Positions 7,825 through 16,789 of a DNA stretch of 64,000 nucleotides are shown here, one piece after another. Source of the stretch: an uncultured Collinsella sp. (GTDB lineage Bacteria > Actinomycetota > Coriobacteriia > Coriobacteriales > Coriobacteriaceae). A program made the translations under genes and the position numbers. Where the stretch lies: assembly GCA_900543505.1 (NCBI GenBank), contig UQSB01000003.1, positions 20,581 to 84,580 of the forward strand, given 5' to 3'. Every line of letters starts with the position of its first letter. Position 1 is the stretch's first letter. The notes beneath the pieces were generated by a model. That model saw nothing but the letters and a program-made list of their open reading frames with translations. It did no database searches and was not told the DNA's origin.

Positions 7825-9158
7825 GACCGGTCGCCTCCAAACAAATCGGGGCGAGTGGCCAGATAGGCATCAAGGGCCTCGAGCGCACGGTCCGCATAGG
7901 CCTGGTAGCGGTCGCGCTTGCTGCGGCGCTTACCATCCTCGAGTGGCGGCACCAGGCCAAAGTTGACATGCATAGGCTGATAGCCCACGGTGGCAGGATC
8001 GGTCGCATAGCCCACGAGCGCACCCAGGGCGCCCACACGCGGCAGCTCGACGCCCGCGGCCCCGATAGCCTCGGCATAGGTGTTGAGCGCCGCGAGCAGA
8101 CCGGTCGCCACGGCTTCCATGTACCCCTCGGTGCCGGTGATCTGACCGGCCAGGCGCACGCCGGTACCAGGCACGGCAAAGGTGCCATCGAGCACGTGCG
8201 GGGCGTCGACAAAGGTATTGCGGTGCATGACACCGTAGCGGAAGAACTCAGCGTTCTCCAGGCCCGGCACCATATGGAAGACGCGCTTCTGCTCGCCAAA
8301 GGTCAGGTTGGTCTGGAAGCCCACCAGGTTATAGGCGGTCTTCTCCTTGTTCTCGGCACGCAGCTGAATCGCCGCCCAGGGACGACGACCGGTTCGCGGG
8401 TCGGTGAGGCCGACGGGCTTCATGGCGCCAAAGCGAATGGCGTCCTTGCCGGTGCGCGCAACTTCCTCGGCAGGCTGGCAGGCCTGGAACAGATCGCCGC
8501 CCTCAAAGTCCTTGAGCACCACGCGGTCGGCCGTGGTAAGCGCCTCGATAAAGGCCTCGTACTCTTCCTTGTTGAGCGGAGCGTTGAGATAGTCGCCGCT
8601 CCCCTGCTCCTCGTAGCGCGACTGCGAGAACAGCACGTCCATATCGAGCGTGGAGGCATCGACGATCGGCGCCGCGGCATCGAAGAACGCAAGGGCGTCG
8701 CCACCGACGAGCTTCACGACCTCTTCGCTCAACGCCGGCGAGCACAAGGGGCCGGCGGCAATGACCACGTGACCTTCGGGAATCTGCGTGACCTCGCCGT
8801 GAACGATCTCGATATTGGGACGGGCGGCAACCTCGTCCTCGACAAGCTCGGAAAACTTGACGCGGTCGACCGCCAAGGCGCCACCGGCGGGAACAGCCGC
8901 GCGATGGGCGCAATCGAGCAGGACCGAACCCATGCGCTCAAGCTCGGCCTTCAGCAAACCAGCCGCGGAATCCGGACGGGTCGACTTAAACGAATTGGAA
9001 CAGACGAGCTCTGCCAGGTGATCGGTATGGTGGGCCGGGGAGCTCACCTGGGGGCGCATCTCGCACAGCTTTACGGAAAACCCGCGATCCGCCAGCTGAA
9101 TCGCGCACTCCGAACCCGCCAGACCGCCACCGATAACCGTCACCTGATCAAACAGCAT
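7821..9158 (-). CDS. trmFO: Methylenetetrahydrofolate-tRNA uracil-5 methyltransferase
   Basis: Flavoenzyme that methylates U54 of tRNA (ribothymidine in the T loop) using methylene-THF. The 445-residue protein starts with the FAD-binding VTVIGGGLAGSECA, followed by KLCEMRP, AELVCSNSFKS with the conserved Cys, MGSVLLDCAHRAAVPAGGALAV, and near the C-terminus GQITGTEGYMEAVATGLLA and ALVGYATDPA. I prefer the ATG at 9158 (AAAGG nine bases upstream) over a TTG two codons earlier. Between dprA and xerD it repeats the dprA-(topA)-trmFO-xer order found in Firmicutes, here without topA. Confidence 0.95.
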   Translation of the reverse strand: MLFDQVTVIGGGLAGSECAIQLADRGFSVKLCEMRPQVSSPAHHTDHLAELVCSNSFKSTRPDSAAGLLKAELERMGSVLLDCAHRAAVPAGGALAVDRVKFSELVEDEVAARPNIEIVHGEVTQIPEGHVVIAAGPLCSPALSEEVVKLVGGDALAFFDAAAPIVDASTLDMDVLFSQSRYEEQGSGDYLNAPLNKEEYEAFIEALTTADRVVLKDFEGGDLFQACQPAEEVARTGKDAIRFGAMKPVGLTDPRTGRRPWAAIQLRAENKEKTAYNLVGFQTNLTFGEQKRVFHMVPGLENAEFFRYGVMHRNTFVDAPHVLDGTFAVPGTGVRLAGQITGTEGYMEAVATGLLAALNTYAEAIGAAGVELPRVGALGALVGYATDPATVGYQPMHVNFGLVPPLEDGKRRSKRDRYQAYADRALEALDAYLATRPDLFGGDRS

Positions 9159-9172
9159 CTGCAAACACCTTT

Positions 9173-10108
9173 CTAATTGACATGTTTTCCATTGTGACCG
9201 AAGGGTGTCTGGGCGTGAAGAGCAAACTTGGAGGGCGCATACCTTCCATCCATCATGCGCTCGATAAGGCCCTCGAGCTCAAGCGAACCCAGGAGCTTAA
9301 GTACGCCAACGGCATCGAGCGAGACGAGTGCCGCGATGTCGTCGACCTTGAGCGGAGAGGCGATGAGTGCATGCATCACGGTCTGCTGTGTTTGATCCAG
9401 GTCGGCAATGCCGGGAGCATCGGGGCGCGAGTAGCGCAGGGTGCCGTAGATGCGTGAAATAGCCATCTCGATAGATTCCTCGTCGATGATGCAGCAGGCA
9501 CCGTTCGCAATGAGGTAATTCGTGCCACGCGACTCGGGCGATAGGATCGACCCCGGCACGGCAAGAAGTTCTCGCCCCAAATCCATAGCAGCCTCGGCTG
9601 TAGAAAACGTCCCGGAAGGCATACCCGCCTCGGATACAAAGAGGGCTTGCGACAAGGCCGCGATTACGCGATTGCGGCGCGGAAAGGCAAACTTGCGCGG
9701 ACCCATGCCCCACGGAGAGATCGACACGACCGCGCCACCCGTATCGAGCGTGCGCGTAATAAGCCCCGCGCTCGAACGCGGGTAGACCACGTCGGCGCCC
9801 GTCCCCAGCACCACGACGTGTTTACCGCCAGCGTTGACCGCAGCCCAACCCGAGGCCTGGTCACAACCGACCGCGCCGCCCGAGACTACCGTCACGCCCG
9901 CCTCGACCGCCACCTTTGACGCAAGCTCTGCCACGGCAAGACCATACGGCGAGGCCTTGCGCGCGCCGATGATGGAGAGCGCGGGCGTCGAAAGCACCTC
10001 GGGGTTGCCGCGCACATAGAGCGTCTGGGGTACATCAGAAAGCTCCAAAACGGTCTCGGGATACAACGTATCACCTGGATGCAGCTCAAAGGTCCCCTCG
10101 GCCATCAT
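9173..10108 (-). CDS. dprA: DNA-processing protein DprA
   Basis: Binds incoming single-stranded DNA and loads RecA during transformation. The start at 10108 overlaps the comM stop as ATGA and has GGAGGG upstream; longer readings into comM are not convincing. The 311 residues contain the Rossmann-like core: LSIIGARKASPYG, VSGGAVGCDQASGWAA, VVVLGTGADVVYPRSS, FPRRNRVIAALSQALFVSEAG, and PGSILSPESRGTNYLI. The C-terminal winged helix (about 250-300) is retained. The N-terminal SAM/HhH domain of longer DprA proteins is missing. It lies in a coupled comM-dprA pair, so uptake or recombination of foreign DNA is the likely role; no type IV pilus genes are in view. Confidence 0.95.
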   Translation of the reverse strand: MMAEGTFELHPGDTLYPETVLELSDVPQTLYVRGNPEVLSTPALSIIGARKASPYGLAVAELASKVAVEAGVTVVSGGAVGCDQASGWAAVNAGGKHVVVLGTGADVVYPRSSAGLITRTLDTGGAVVSISPWGMGPRKFAFPRRNRVIAALSQALFVSEAGMPSGTFSTAEAAMDLGRELLAVPGSILSPESRGTNYLIANGACCIIDEESIEMAISRIYGTLRYSRPDAPGIADLDQTQQTVMHALIASPLKVDDIAALVSLDAVGVLKLLGSLELEGLIERMMDGRYAPSKFALHAQTPFGHNGKHVN

Positions 10109-11628
10109 TGGTCCCTCCTTCCCTGGTACATCGCCGCCTCGAGCACGTGGTCCTGCGTCACATGCTCGCTCTCGGCGACGTCGGCGATTGTACGAGCGAT
10201 ACGCACCAGGCGCACGATACCGCGACCCGTGAGATGTGTGCGCTTCGACAGGCCGAGTACACACTTCTCCGCCGCATCATCGAGCTCAAAGGTCGAAACG
10301 ACGCCGTCAATGGACCGCGTCTCGTCATCCTCGACCTCGGCATCCGCATCGTCCATACGGGATTCGCGCCAAGCGCGAAAAGCGCGACCGCGCACAACGT
10401 AGTCACGTAACTCGGCAGACGACATACCCTCCGCACCCTCGATAATCACTTGGGGGTCGGGACGGGTCACATCGATCATCATGTCGATACGGTCGGCCAA
10501 AGGACCGCGCAGCTTTGACCGATAGCGCTCGACCATCGCCGCCGAGCAGCGGCATGGCACCTCACGGTCGCCCAAAAAGCCGCAGGGACAGGGATTGCTC
10601 GCAGCCAGCAGCTGAAAGCGCGACGGGAAGGTAAAGGCCCCGTCGACGCGCACGATCCTCACATAGCCGCGCTCGATGGGCTGACGCAGCGTCTGCAGCA
10701 CACTCGTGGGAAACTCGGCAAGCTCGTCCAAAAAGAGCACGCCGCCATGAGCCAGGCTGATCTCACCCGGATGCACCGGGCGCCCTCCGCCAATGAGGCC
10801 AGCCGTTGATATGCTGTGATGGGGACTTCGAAATGGCCGATGACCTGCCAATAAGCCATCGATGTTCTCGCCCAAGACCGAATGGATGCACAGCGCCTCC
10901 TGCTGGTCCTCAACGGAAAGCTCGGGCAGGATGCCGGTCATACGACGGGCGAGCATCGTCTTGCCCGATCCCGGGGACCCGACCATAAGCAAACCGAGCT
11001 CACCCGCTGCCGCCAGCGCCATGCCGCGTTTGGCGACTTCCTGCCCCAGTACGTCGGCATAGTCGAGTTCGGGCTCAAAGGTCGCCTCGAGCACTTCAGA
11101 ATCCAAGTAGTGCCGCGCGGCATCGCCCATGCCATGGGCAAGCTGAGACAAATGATCGATGAATCCACAATCCACGCCCGCGAGTGGCACATGCTGGTCT
11201 GACCTGCCGGCGATAAAAGACAGCCCCATATCACGCGCCAATAGCTGAAACGCCACCTCGCCCTTGACAGGAAGCACCGTACCGTCCAAGCCAAGCTCAC
11301 CTGCGATAAGACAACGATCGAGGTTGTCGCGGGGAATCTGACCATCGGCCGCCAATACCGCGATGGCGATGGGCAGATCAAAGCCGCTACCGGTCTTGCG
11401 AATATCGCCAGGCGCCAGATTGACCGTAATGCCCGAGCGCGGGATTTCAAACCCGGCGGAGCGCATCGCGCAGCGAATACGACCGCGTGACTCCATCACC
11501 TCCATACTCGGAATGCCGAGCATCTGAATGCCAGGAACGCCGCCGGCAAGCGAGACCTCGACCGTGACGTGAATCGCCTCGACGCCACGGATGCAGGCCG
11601 CGTGAACGGCAAACGTCTCGAACGCCAT
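10105..11628 (-). CDS. comM: ComM/YifB-family Mg chelatase-like AAA+ ATPase
   Basis: In studied bacteria ComM is a helicase that promotes branch migration during natural transformation. The 507 residues begin MAFETFAVHAACIRGV, the typical N-terminus, so I place the start at 11628, overlapping the yraN stop. Seen: the N-terminal Lon-protease-like fold with PGIQMLGIPSMEV and NLAPGDIRKTGSGFDLPIAIAV, Walker A GSPGSGKTM in the middle, the RPFRSPHHSIS motif, Walker B VLFLDELAEF, a cysteine cluster CPCGFLGDREVPCRC, and an arginine-rich C-terminal helical domain. It is coupled to dprA. Confidence 0.95.
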   Translation of the reverse strand: MAFETFAVHAACIRGVEAIHVTVEVSLAGGVPGIQMLGIPSMEVMESRGRIRCAMRSAGFEIPRSGITVNLAPGDIRKTGSGFDLPIAIAVLAADGQIPRDNLDRCLIAGELGLDGTVLPVKGEVAFQLLARDMGLSFIAGRSDQHVPLAGVDCGFIDHLSQLAHGMGDAARHYLDSEVLEATFEPELDYADVLGQEVAKRGMALAAAGELGLLMVGSPGSGKTMLARRMTGILPELSVEDQQEALCIHSVLGENIDGLLAGHRPFRSPHHSISTAGLIGGGRPVHPGEISLAHGGVLFLDELAEFPTSVLQTLRQPIERGYVRIVRVDGAFTFPSRFQLLAASNPCPCGFLGDREVPCRCSAAMVERYRSKLRGPLADRIDMMIDVTRPDPQVIIEGAEGMSSAELRDYVVRGRAFRAWRESRMDDADAEVEDDETRSIDGVVSTFELDDAAEKCVLGLSKRTHLTGRGIVRLVRIARTIADVAESEHVTQDHVLEAAMYQGRRDQ

Positions 11629-12113
11629 CACGACACCTGCCAATCGAACGCGTTGTACTGATGCTCGATCTCGGCGATATGCCCGCCGCGAATGGTGACA
11701 CCCACGGCATCGAAGCGAATCGCCTTGAGCGGATAATGTTCCATGAGATAGCAACTTGCGATGCGGCGATAGCGGCGTTGCTTTCGGGCGTCCACAGCCT
11801 CCTCGGGAAAGACCCGCGTGCTGCAATCCAGCGCAACGCGTCTGGTCTTGACCTCGGCCATCACCACGACATCGTCGAGCTCATCGAGCAGCACCAGATC
11901 GGCCTCGCCCTCGGAGCAACGATAACCCTGCTCCAGCAAGGTGTAGCCGCGCTCGTTAAAGTAGTCGATGGTGATCAGCTCGCCCAGCATGCCCAGCTCG
12001 CGGGGACTGAGCCCCTTGATAAACTCAGGCGTCATCGCCCCGCAGTCGAGCTCGCCATTTTCCCAACGCTCCTTGAGCTGCTGCGTCTTGCTCTTTTTGC
12101 TTGCGGCACTCAT
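11628..12113 (-). CDS. yraN: YraN-like (UPF0102) endonuclease-fold protein
   Basis: Small restriction-endonuclease-fold protein of unclear function, usually found next to rnhB and comM as here. The 161 residues hold GELITIDYFNERGYTLLEQ, YRCSEGEADLVLLD and VVMAEVKTR, that is, the E..D..ExK pattern of the nuclease fold. About 45 extra N-terminal residues, lysine-rich at first, precede the domain. The start at 12113 has AAAGGAGA four bases upstream. A role in DNA repair or recombination is suggested only by neighbours. Confidence 0.85.
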   Translation of the reverse strand: MSAASKKSKTQQLKERWENGELDCGAMTPEFIKGLSPRELGMLGELITIDYFNERGYTLLEQGYRCSEGEADLVLLDELDDVVVMAEVKTRRVALDCSTRVFPEEAVDARKQRRYRRIASCYLMEHYPLKAIRFDAVGVTIRGGHIAEIEHQYNAFDWQVS

Positions 12114-12211
12114 GGGGTCTCCTTTCCCGCACGCTGCATTGCCCCGATGATGAGGGCACCTTTCATGCGGGTAAGTACCGGAAGCAAACCAAAAGCTGAC
12201 CAAATGCCGTC

Positions 12212-12255
12212 AAAAAACGGGCCGTACGCAGCAATGGTGTTGCATACGGCCCGTT
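12212..12255 (-). terminator. Intrinsic terminator after rnhB
   Basis: An 11-bp perfect stem (12216-12226 with 12245-12255), extended by an inner GCAA/TTGC pair, is followed on the minus strand by TTTTTT (12217-12212). It lies 48 bases beyond the rnhB stop. Confidence 0.85.
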
Positions 12256-12302
12256 ACCAGCAAGTTTATAAAACCCCAGAGGTCCCTGTCTCCACAATTG
12301 AC

Positions 12303-13091
12303 CTAGAAAAGGCGCTCAGTCTGCAGAAAGTTTCCGCAAAAGCTCACGCGGTGCAGTGGACAAAGTCCATGTTTGCGAATGGCCTCGATATGCTCGGGGC
12401 TTGCATAGCCCTTCGACTCGGCCAGATGGTACTCGGGATACTCGGCGTCGTACTCGACCATCATCTCGTCACGCGTGACCTTGGCCATGATGGACGCCGC
12501 GGCGATGCAGGCGATTTTGGCATCGCCCTTCACCACATCGCGCTCGTTAGGAACGGCGCCCAAGGGGTTGCCATCCATGAGGACGCAGTCGGGCTCAAGT
12601 CCCGTATCGGCCACGGCGCCCGCAACGGCAGTACGGATAGCACGGGCCATGCCCATTTCATCGATATCCTTCGGCGCGATATGGCAAAAACCGATCGCCG
12701 TCGCCACCTCGGCAATCTTCACTGAGAGCAACTCGCGGCGCGCGGGCGTGAGCTTTTTGGAATCGTTGATACCCCAGACGCGCGGCTCCATAGGAAGACA
12801 GACGGCGCATACCGTCAAAGGACCGGCCACCGATCCGCGGCCCACCTCGTCGACACCAACGACCACCCCATCGCCGCCAAGCTCATGCATAAGCTCGTAC
12901 ATGTCATTGACGCGCTCGCGCTCGGCAAGCTCTTTGTCATGGCGTTTGAGGGCGCGTTCACAAGCCTTGATCACCTGCTGGCGCGGGTCCTCGCGATAAT
13001 GCTCCACGAGGGCGGGAATCTCCTCAAACGTAGCGCTCGCCAACTCACCAGCAACCTGCGATGCCGAAACCGAGCTCGTCATGTTGGCCAT
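12303..13091 (-). CDS. rnhB: Ribonuclease HII
   Basis: Cleaves RNA in RNA-DNA hybrids and excises single ribonucleotides. The protein of 262 residues has about 75 N-terminal helical residues and then the catalytic domain: VVVGVDEVGRGSVAGPL with the Asp-Glu pair, INDSKKLT, DCVLMDGNPLG, KGDAKIACIAAASIMAKVTRD, and CPLHRVSFC near the end. The start at 13091 is supported by AAGGAGG seven bases upstream. It sits between rplS and yraN, the common rplS-rnhB-yraN order, but a terminator separates it from rplS. Confidence 0.97.
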   Translation of the reverse strand: MANMTSSVSASQVAGELASATFEEIPALVEHYREDPRQQVIKACERALKRHDKELAERERVNDMYELMHELGGDGVVVGVDEVGRGSVAGPLTVCAVCLPMEPRVWGINDSKKLTPARRELLSVKIAEVATAIGFCHIAPKDIDEMGMARAIRTAVAGAVADTGLEPDCVLMDGNPLGAVPNERDVVKGDAKIACIAAASIMAKVTRDEMMVEYDAEYPEYHLAESKGYASPEHIEAIRKHGLCPLHRVSFCGNFLQTERLF

Positions 13092-13120
13092 ACCAGGCCC
13101 TCCTTGCATGCAAATCAGAT

Positions 13121-13150
13121 AAAAAGAAGGGCCACCCGAAGGTGACCCTT
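13121..13150 (-). terminator. Intrinsic terminator after rplS
   Basis: The stem AAGGG-CACC pairs with GGTG-CCCTT across a CGAA loop with one internal mismatch, followed on the minus strand by a C and TTTTT. It lies 34 bases past the rplS stop. Confidence 0.75.
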
Positions 13151-13184
13151 GTGTCCAAACGAGTGGACAGACGCTGCGATCTTC

Positions 13185-13526
13185 TTAGCGCTTCTCGGGG
13201 ATGCGAGCAGCCTTGCCCACCTTGTCGCGGAGGTAGTACAGCTTGGCGCGACGGACGCGACCATGACGAACGACCTCGAGCTTGGCGATCTTGGGGCTGT
13301 GAAGCGGGAAGGTACGCTCAACACCGACACCGAAGGACATCTTGCGGACGGTGAAGGTCTCGCGGGCACCGGCGCCGGCCATGCGGATGACGTCGCCCTG
13401 GAAGACCTGAATGCGCTCGCGGTCGCCTTCCTTAATGCGGTAGTGAACCTTGACGTTGTCGGCGACGCGAACCTGAGGAATGTCCTCGCGGATCTGCTGA
13501 CGCTCGATTGCGCGGATGTAATCCAT
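13185..13526 (-). CDS. rplS: 50S ribosomal protein L19
   Basis: Large-subunit protein at the subunit interface. The 113 residues start MDYIRAIERQQIRED and contain VRVADNVKVHYRIKEG, RIQVFQGDVI, FTVRKMSFGVGVERTFPLH, KLEVVRHGRVRRAKLYYLR. The ATG at 13526 has AAGGAA upstream. It is transcribed alone from the promoter at 13596-13623 and closed by its own terminator. Confidence 0.98.
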   Translation of the reverse strand: MDYIRAIERQQIREDIPQVRVADNVKVHYRIKEGDRERIQVFQGDVIRMAGAGARETFTVRKMSFGVGVERTFPLHSPKIAKLEVVRHGRVRRAKLYYLRDKVGKAARIPEKR

Positions 13527-13595
13527 GTGCAATTCCTTACTCTTCTAGAGGTGCCGTACCACCCTGGCCGGCACGTAGTTGAACAAACGTATTCG

Positions 13596-13623
13596 AGTAT
13601 ACACGCGCGGGTTTCTGCTGCAA
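13596..13623 (-). promoter_or_regulatory. Sigma70-type promoter of rplS
   Basis: On the minus strand TTGCAG (13618-13623) and TATACT (13596-13601) stand 16 bases apart, about 70 bases upstream of rplS. Confidence 0.7.
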
Positions 13624-13669
13624 GAACATTTTTTCACGCAGACAAAAAGACAAAACCCGCACATGATAA

Positions 13670-13697
13670 CCGCCCGTCTCACGAATGAGACGGGCGG
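13670..13697 (-). terminator. Strong hairpin after ppdK
   Basis: A perfect 12-bp GC-rich stem (13670-13681 with 13686-13697) with a CGAA tetraloop lies about 40 bases downstream of the ppdK stop. The T-run that follows on the minus strand is weak, so termination may depend on stem strength. Confidence 0.65.
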
Positions 13698-13735
13698 CAT
13701 GAAGGGGGCTACGCTAGGCGTCTAAACCCAAAACG

Positions 13736-16486
13736 TTAGGCGGAACGCTTGGCCTCGAGCTTGGCCTGAGCGGCAGCCAGGCGCGCGAGGGGCACGCGAT
13801 AGGGCGAGCAGGACACGTAGTCCACGTCGGCCACGTTAAACAGGCCCTTGATGGACTTGGGGTCGCCGCCGTGCTCGCCGCACACGCCAAAGTGCATGTC
13901 GGGATTGGTGGCGCGGCCCTTCTCGACGGCCAAGCGCACGAGCTCCAGCACCGCCGCGTCGATGGTCTCGAAGGGGTTGTCTTTCAGAATCTTTTTATGC
14001 ATGTACAGCGGGATGAACTTGGCCTCGGCGTCATCGCGCGAGAAGCCAAAGGTCGTCTGGGTGAGGTCGTTGGTGCCAAAGCAGAAGAAGTCGGCATGAT
14101 GGGCGATCTCGTCAGCGACCATGCAGGCACGCGGCAGCTCGAGCATCGTGCCCACGGGAATATTGAGCTCGACGCCTTCCTCGGCGGAAACCTCGGCGAT
14201 CACGCGCTCGATAACCTCGCGGGTCTGGACATGCTCGGCCGTGATGGAAACGAGCGGAACCATGATCTCGGGGCGCGGGTCGACACCCTCCTTGATAAGG
14301 CGGGCAGCGGCCGTGGCGACGGCGCGAACCTGCATGAGCGGCAGATCGCCAAAGACGACGGACAGGCGCACGCCGCGCAAGCCCAGCATGGGGTTGGACT
14401 CGACCATGCCGTCAATGCGACGCAGGCGGGCGCGCAGGGCAGCGAGCTCCTCCTCGGGAGCGCCGGCGGCCTCCTTCTTGGTGATGGCGACCTCGAGCTC
14501 GCGAGGATTATCCAGGAACTCATGAAGCGGCGGATCGAGCAGGCGGACGACCACATCGCGACCGGACATGGTCTTGAACATCGCCAGGAAGTCCTCGGTC
14601 TGAACCTTGAGCAGGTCGGCCAGGGCCTGCTGCTTCACGGCCTCATCGTCAGACAGGATAAAGCTCTGGATGATGTTCTTGCGATCGCCCAGGAACATGT
14701 GCTCGGTGCGGCACAGACCGATGGCCTCGGCGCCAAACTCGAGCGCGAGTGCAGCATCCTCGGGGTTGTCGGCGTTAACGCGCACGTGGTTGGCGTGGCC
14801 GCAGGTCTCGTCCAAACGGATCTCATCAGCCCAAGACAGGATGGTGTCCAGGTCGCCGGTGAGCTCTGCAGAGACCAGGTCGACCGCGCCGTCGACGACG
14901 ATACCCTGGGTGCCGTCGATGGAGATGACATCGCCCTCGCGCAGCACGCGGTCGCTGCCCTCGATGCGCACGACCTTCTCTGCCGCGTCAATGTGGAAGC
15001 GCTCAACGCCGCAAACGCAGGGCGTACCCATGCCGCGGGCGATAACGGCGGCATGGCTCGTCTTGCCACCGTGGCTGGTCAGGATGCCCTCGGCGGCGAC
15101 CATGCCCTTCAGGTCGTCGGGGTTGGTCTCCCAGCGAACCAGAATGACCTTGTAGCCCTCGTTGGCGCGCGCGACGGCGTCATCACTCGAGAACACGACC
15201 TCGCCCACGGCGGCACCGGGGCTGGCGTTAAGACCGGTAGCGAGCGCCTCGTACTTCTTGGAGGCGTCGAACTGCGGGTGCAGGAGCTGGTCGAGCTGTG
15301 CAGGGTCGATGCGGCTCACGGCCTCCTCGCGGGTGATGAGGCCCTCCTCGACCATCTCGATGGCGATGCGCAGGGCGGCGGTGGCGGTGCGCTTGCCCAC
15401 GCGGGTCTGGAGCATCCAGAGCTTACCCTGCTCGATGGTGAACTCGATATCGCACATATCGCGATAGTGGTCCTCAAGCGTCAGGAAGACACGCTCAAGC
15501 TCCTCACCTGCGGACTCGAGGCCTGGGGTGGTCTTGAGGTCGGCGATGGGCTCGGTGTTGCGGATGCCGGCGACGACGTCCTCGCCCTGGGCGTTGACCA
15601 GAAAGTCACCGTAGAACTCCTTAGTGCCGTCGGCCGGGTTGCGCGTAAAGGCGACGCCGGTCGCAGAGGTCTCGCCCTTGTTGCCAAAGGCCATGGCTTG
15701 GACGTTGACGGCGGTGCCGAGCTCGTCGGAAATGCCGTGCTGCTTGCGGTAGATGCAGGCGCGCTCGTTCATCCAGCTGCCAAAGACGGCCTGGATGGCA
15801 AGGCGCAGCTGGAGCTCCGGATCGTGCGGGAAAACGGGCTTACCGTCGGCGACCTCGAGCTCGGGATACAGGGTCGCCTCGACGTTCTCGGAGAAGATGC
15901 CCTTAAAGGTCTCGACGAGCTCCTGCAGGTCCTCGGCCGAAAGCTCGGAATCGACACGAACGCCGGCGACCAGGCGGGCCTGGGTCAGGGCGTTCTCGAA
16001 TAGGTCGGCGTCGACGCCCATGACGACGTTGGAGAACATCTGGATAAAGCGACGGTAGCTGTCCCAGGCAAAGCGCGGGTTCTGCGTCTGCGCGATAAGG
16101 CCCTGGACGGAATCGTCGTTGAGGCCCAGGTTGAGGACCGTGTCCATCATGCCGGGCATGGAGAACGGAGCGCCCGAGCGAACCGACACGAGCAGCGGAT
16201 CGGAGGCATCGCCGAGTTTCTTGCCGCAACGGGCCTCGAGGTCCGCCTCGGCGGCAACGATCTCATCGAGTGCGCCTTCGGGCCAGACGTTGCCGGCACC
16301 GGAGTACTCGACACAGGTCTGGCAGGTAATGGTAAAGCCACCGGGAACCGGCAGACCGATGCGGCTCATCTCGGCAAGGTTTGCGCCTTTGCCGCCAAGC
16401 ACGAAGTTCATGGATTTGTCGCCCTCAGTGACACAGGTGCCCTGGGCGTCGGTTCCAAAACGGTAAACCCTCTTGCAATCGCTCAC
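13736..16486 (-). CDS. ppdK: Pyruvate, phosphate dikinase
   Basis: Interconverts pyruvate, ATP and Pi with PEP, AMP and PPi, acting in glycolysis or gluconeogenesis of PPi-using anaerobes. The 916 residues follow the family layout. The N-terminal ATP-grasp domain has LGGKGANLAEMSRIGLPVP. The phosphohistidine domain has GILTSHGGKTSHAAVIARG, with the catalytic His and the Thr that the DUF299 regulator phosphorylates. The C-terminal PEP barrel has FCFGTNDLTQTTFGFSRDD and FGVCGEHGGDP. The start is GTG at 16486 with AGGGGA upstream. The neighbouring ppsR gene encodes its regulator. Upstream there is a poor -35 box with phased repeats (see 16562-16647). Confidence 0.98.
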   Translation of the reverse strand: MSDCKRVYRFGTDAQGTCVTEGDKSMNFVLGGKGANLAEMSRIGLPVPGGFTITCQTCVEYSGAGNVWPEGALDEIVAAEADLEARCGKKLGDASDPLLVSVRSGAPFSMPGMMDTVLNLGLNDDSVQGLIAQTQNPRFAWDSYRRFIQMFSNVVMGVDADLFENALTQARLVAGVRVDSELSAEDLQELVETFKGIFSENVEATLYPELEVADGKPVFPHDPELQLRLAIQAVFGSWMNERACIYRKQHGISDELGTAVNVQAMAFGNKGETSATGVAFTRNPADGTKEFYGDFLVNAQGEDVVAGIRNTEPIADLKTTPGLESAGEELERVFLTLEDHYRDMCDIEFTIEQGKLWMLQTRVGKRTATAALRIAIEMVEEGLITREEAVSRIDPAQLDQLLHPQFDASKKYEALATGLNASPGAAVGEVVFSSDDAVARANEGYKVILVRWETNPDDLKGMVAAEGILTSHGGKTSHAAVIARGMGTPCVCGVERFHIDAAEKVVRIEGSDRVLREGDVISIDGTQGIVVDGAVDLVSAELTGDLDTILSWADEIRLDETCGHANHVRVNADNPEDAALALEFGAEAIGLCRTEHMFLGDRKNIIQSFILSDDEAVKQQALADLLKVQTEDFLAMFKTMSGRDVVVRLLDPPLHEFLDNPRELEVAITKKEAAGAPEEELAALRARLRRIDGMVESNPMLGLRGVRLSVVFGDLPLMQVRAVATAAARLIKEGVDPRPEIMVPLVSITAEHVQTREVIERVIAEVSAEEGVELNIPVGTMLELPRACMVADEIAHHADFFCFGTNDLTQTTFGFSRDDAEAKFIPLYMHKKILKDNPFETIDAAVLELVRLAVEKGRATNPDMHFGVCGEHGGDPKSIKGLFNVADVDYVSCSPYRVPLARLAAAQAKLEAKRSA

Positions 16487-16561
16487 GATACTTCCCCTTC
16501 CATGCGCTTACACGCACGACCGTGGTAACGAATCGACCCGCCGGATGCGGGCCGTGAGGGA

Positions 16562-16647
16562 ACTATACGGCGGGTTTTGGACAGGCTTGAGCAGAGGGTG
16601 CGCGGTTTGGTAAACGTGCTAAAACCGGCGGTAAACGGTAGGTAAAG
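16562..16647 (-). promoter_or_regulatory. Putative ppdK promoter with three phased GGTAAA repeats
   Basis: On the minus strand TATAGT (16562-16567) would place the start about 70 bases before ppdK, but the -35 position reads TCAAGC, far from consensus. Upstream, GGTAAA (plus-strand reading) recurs at 16609, 16630 and 16641. The spacings of 21 and 11 bases put them on one face of the helix. I read this as an activator-dependent promoter. The remaining 16648-16753 shows nothing further that I can name. Confidence 0.4.
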
Positions 16648-16753
16648 GTGGCTACCTTATGAAGATACCACTACAAGGAAAGTGCAGGTCGGATGCGATG
16701 TTTTTGCTAAATCGCTTTACCATTTATCAGCATTATTTCCAAGTATTCTCTTT

Positions 16754-16789
16754 GGTTAGCTAAAAGAGCCCCGTCCCAAATTAGCTACC
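16754..16789 (-). repeat. REP-like hairpin A (core GGGACGGGG)
   Basis: Minus strand: arms GGTAGCTAA and TTAGCTAACC flank the loop that contains GGGACGGGGCTC. Seven pairs are perfect (TAGCTAA/TTAGCTA), with a one-base bulge before the outer GG/CC. The core is shared with the hairpins around the RAYT gene at 24.7-25.7 kb while the arms differ. Confidence 0.6.

Noticed and set aside
12256..12302. Another GGGAC hairpin near the rnhB stop (GGAGACAGGGACC on the minus strand)
   Set aside because: The core is similar but I find no complementary arms at the right distance, so I do not count it as a family member.
13871..16003. Open frame of 710 codons on the plus strand
   Set aside because: Antisense shadow of ppdK.
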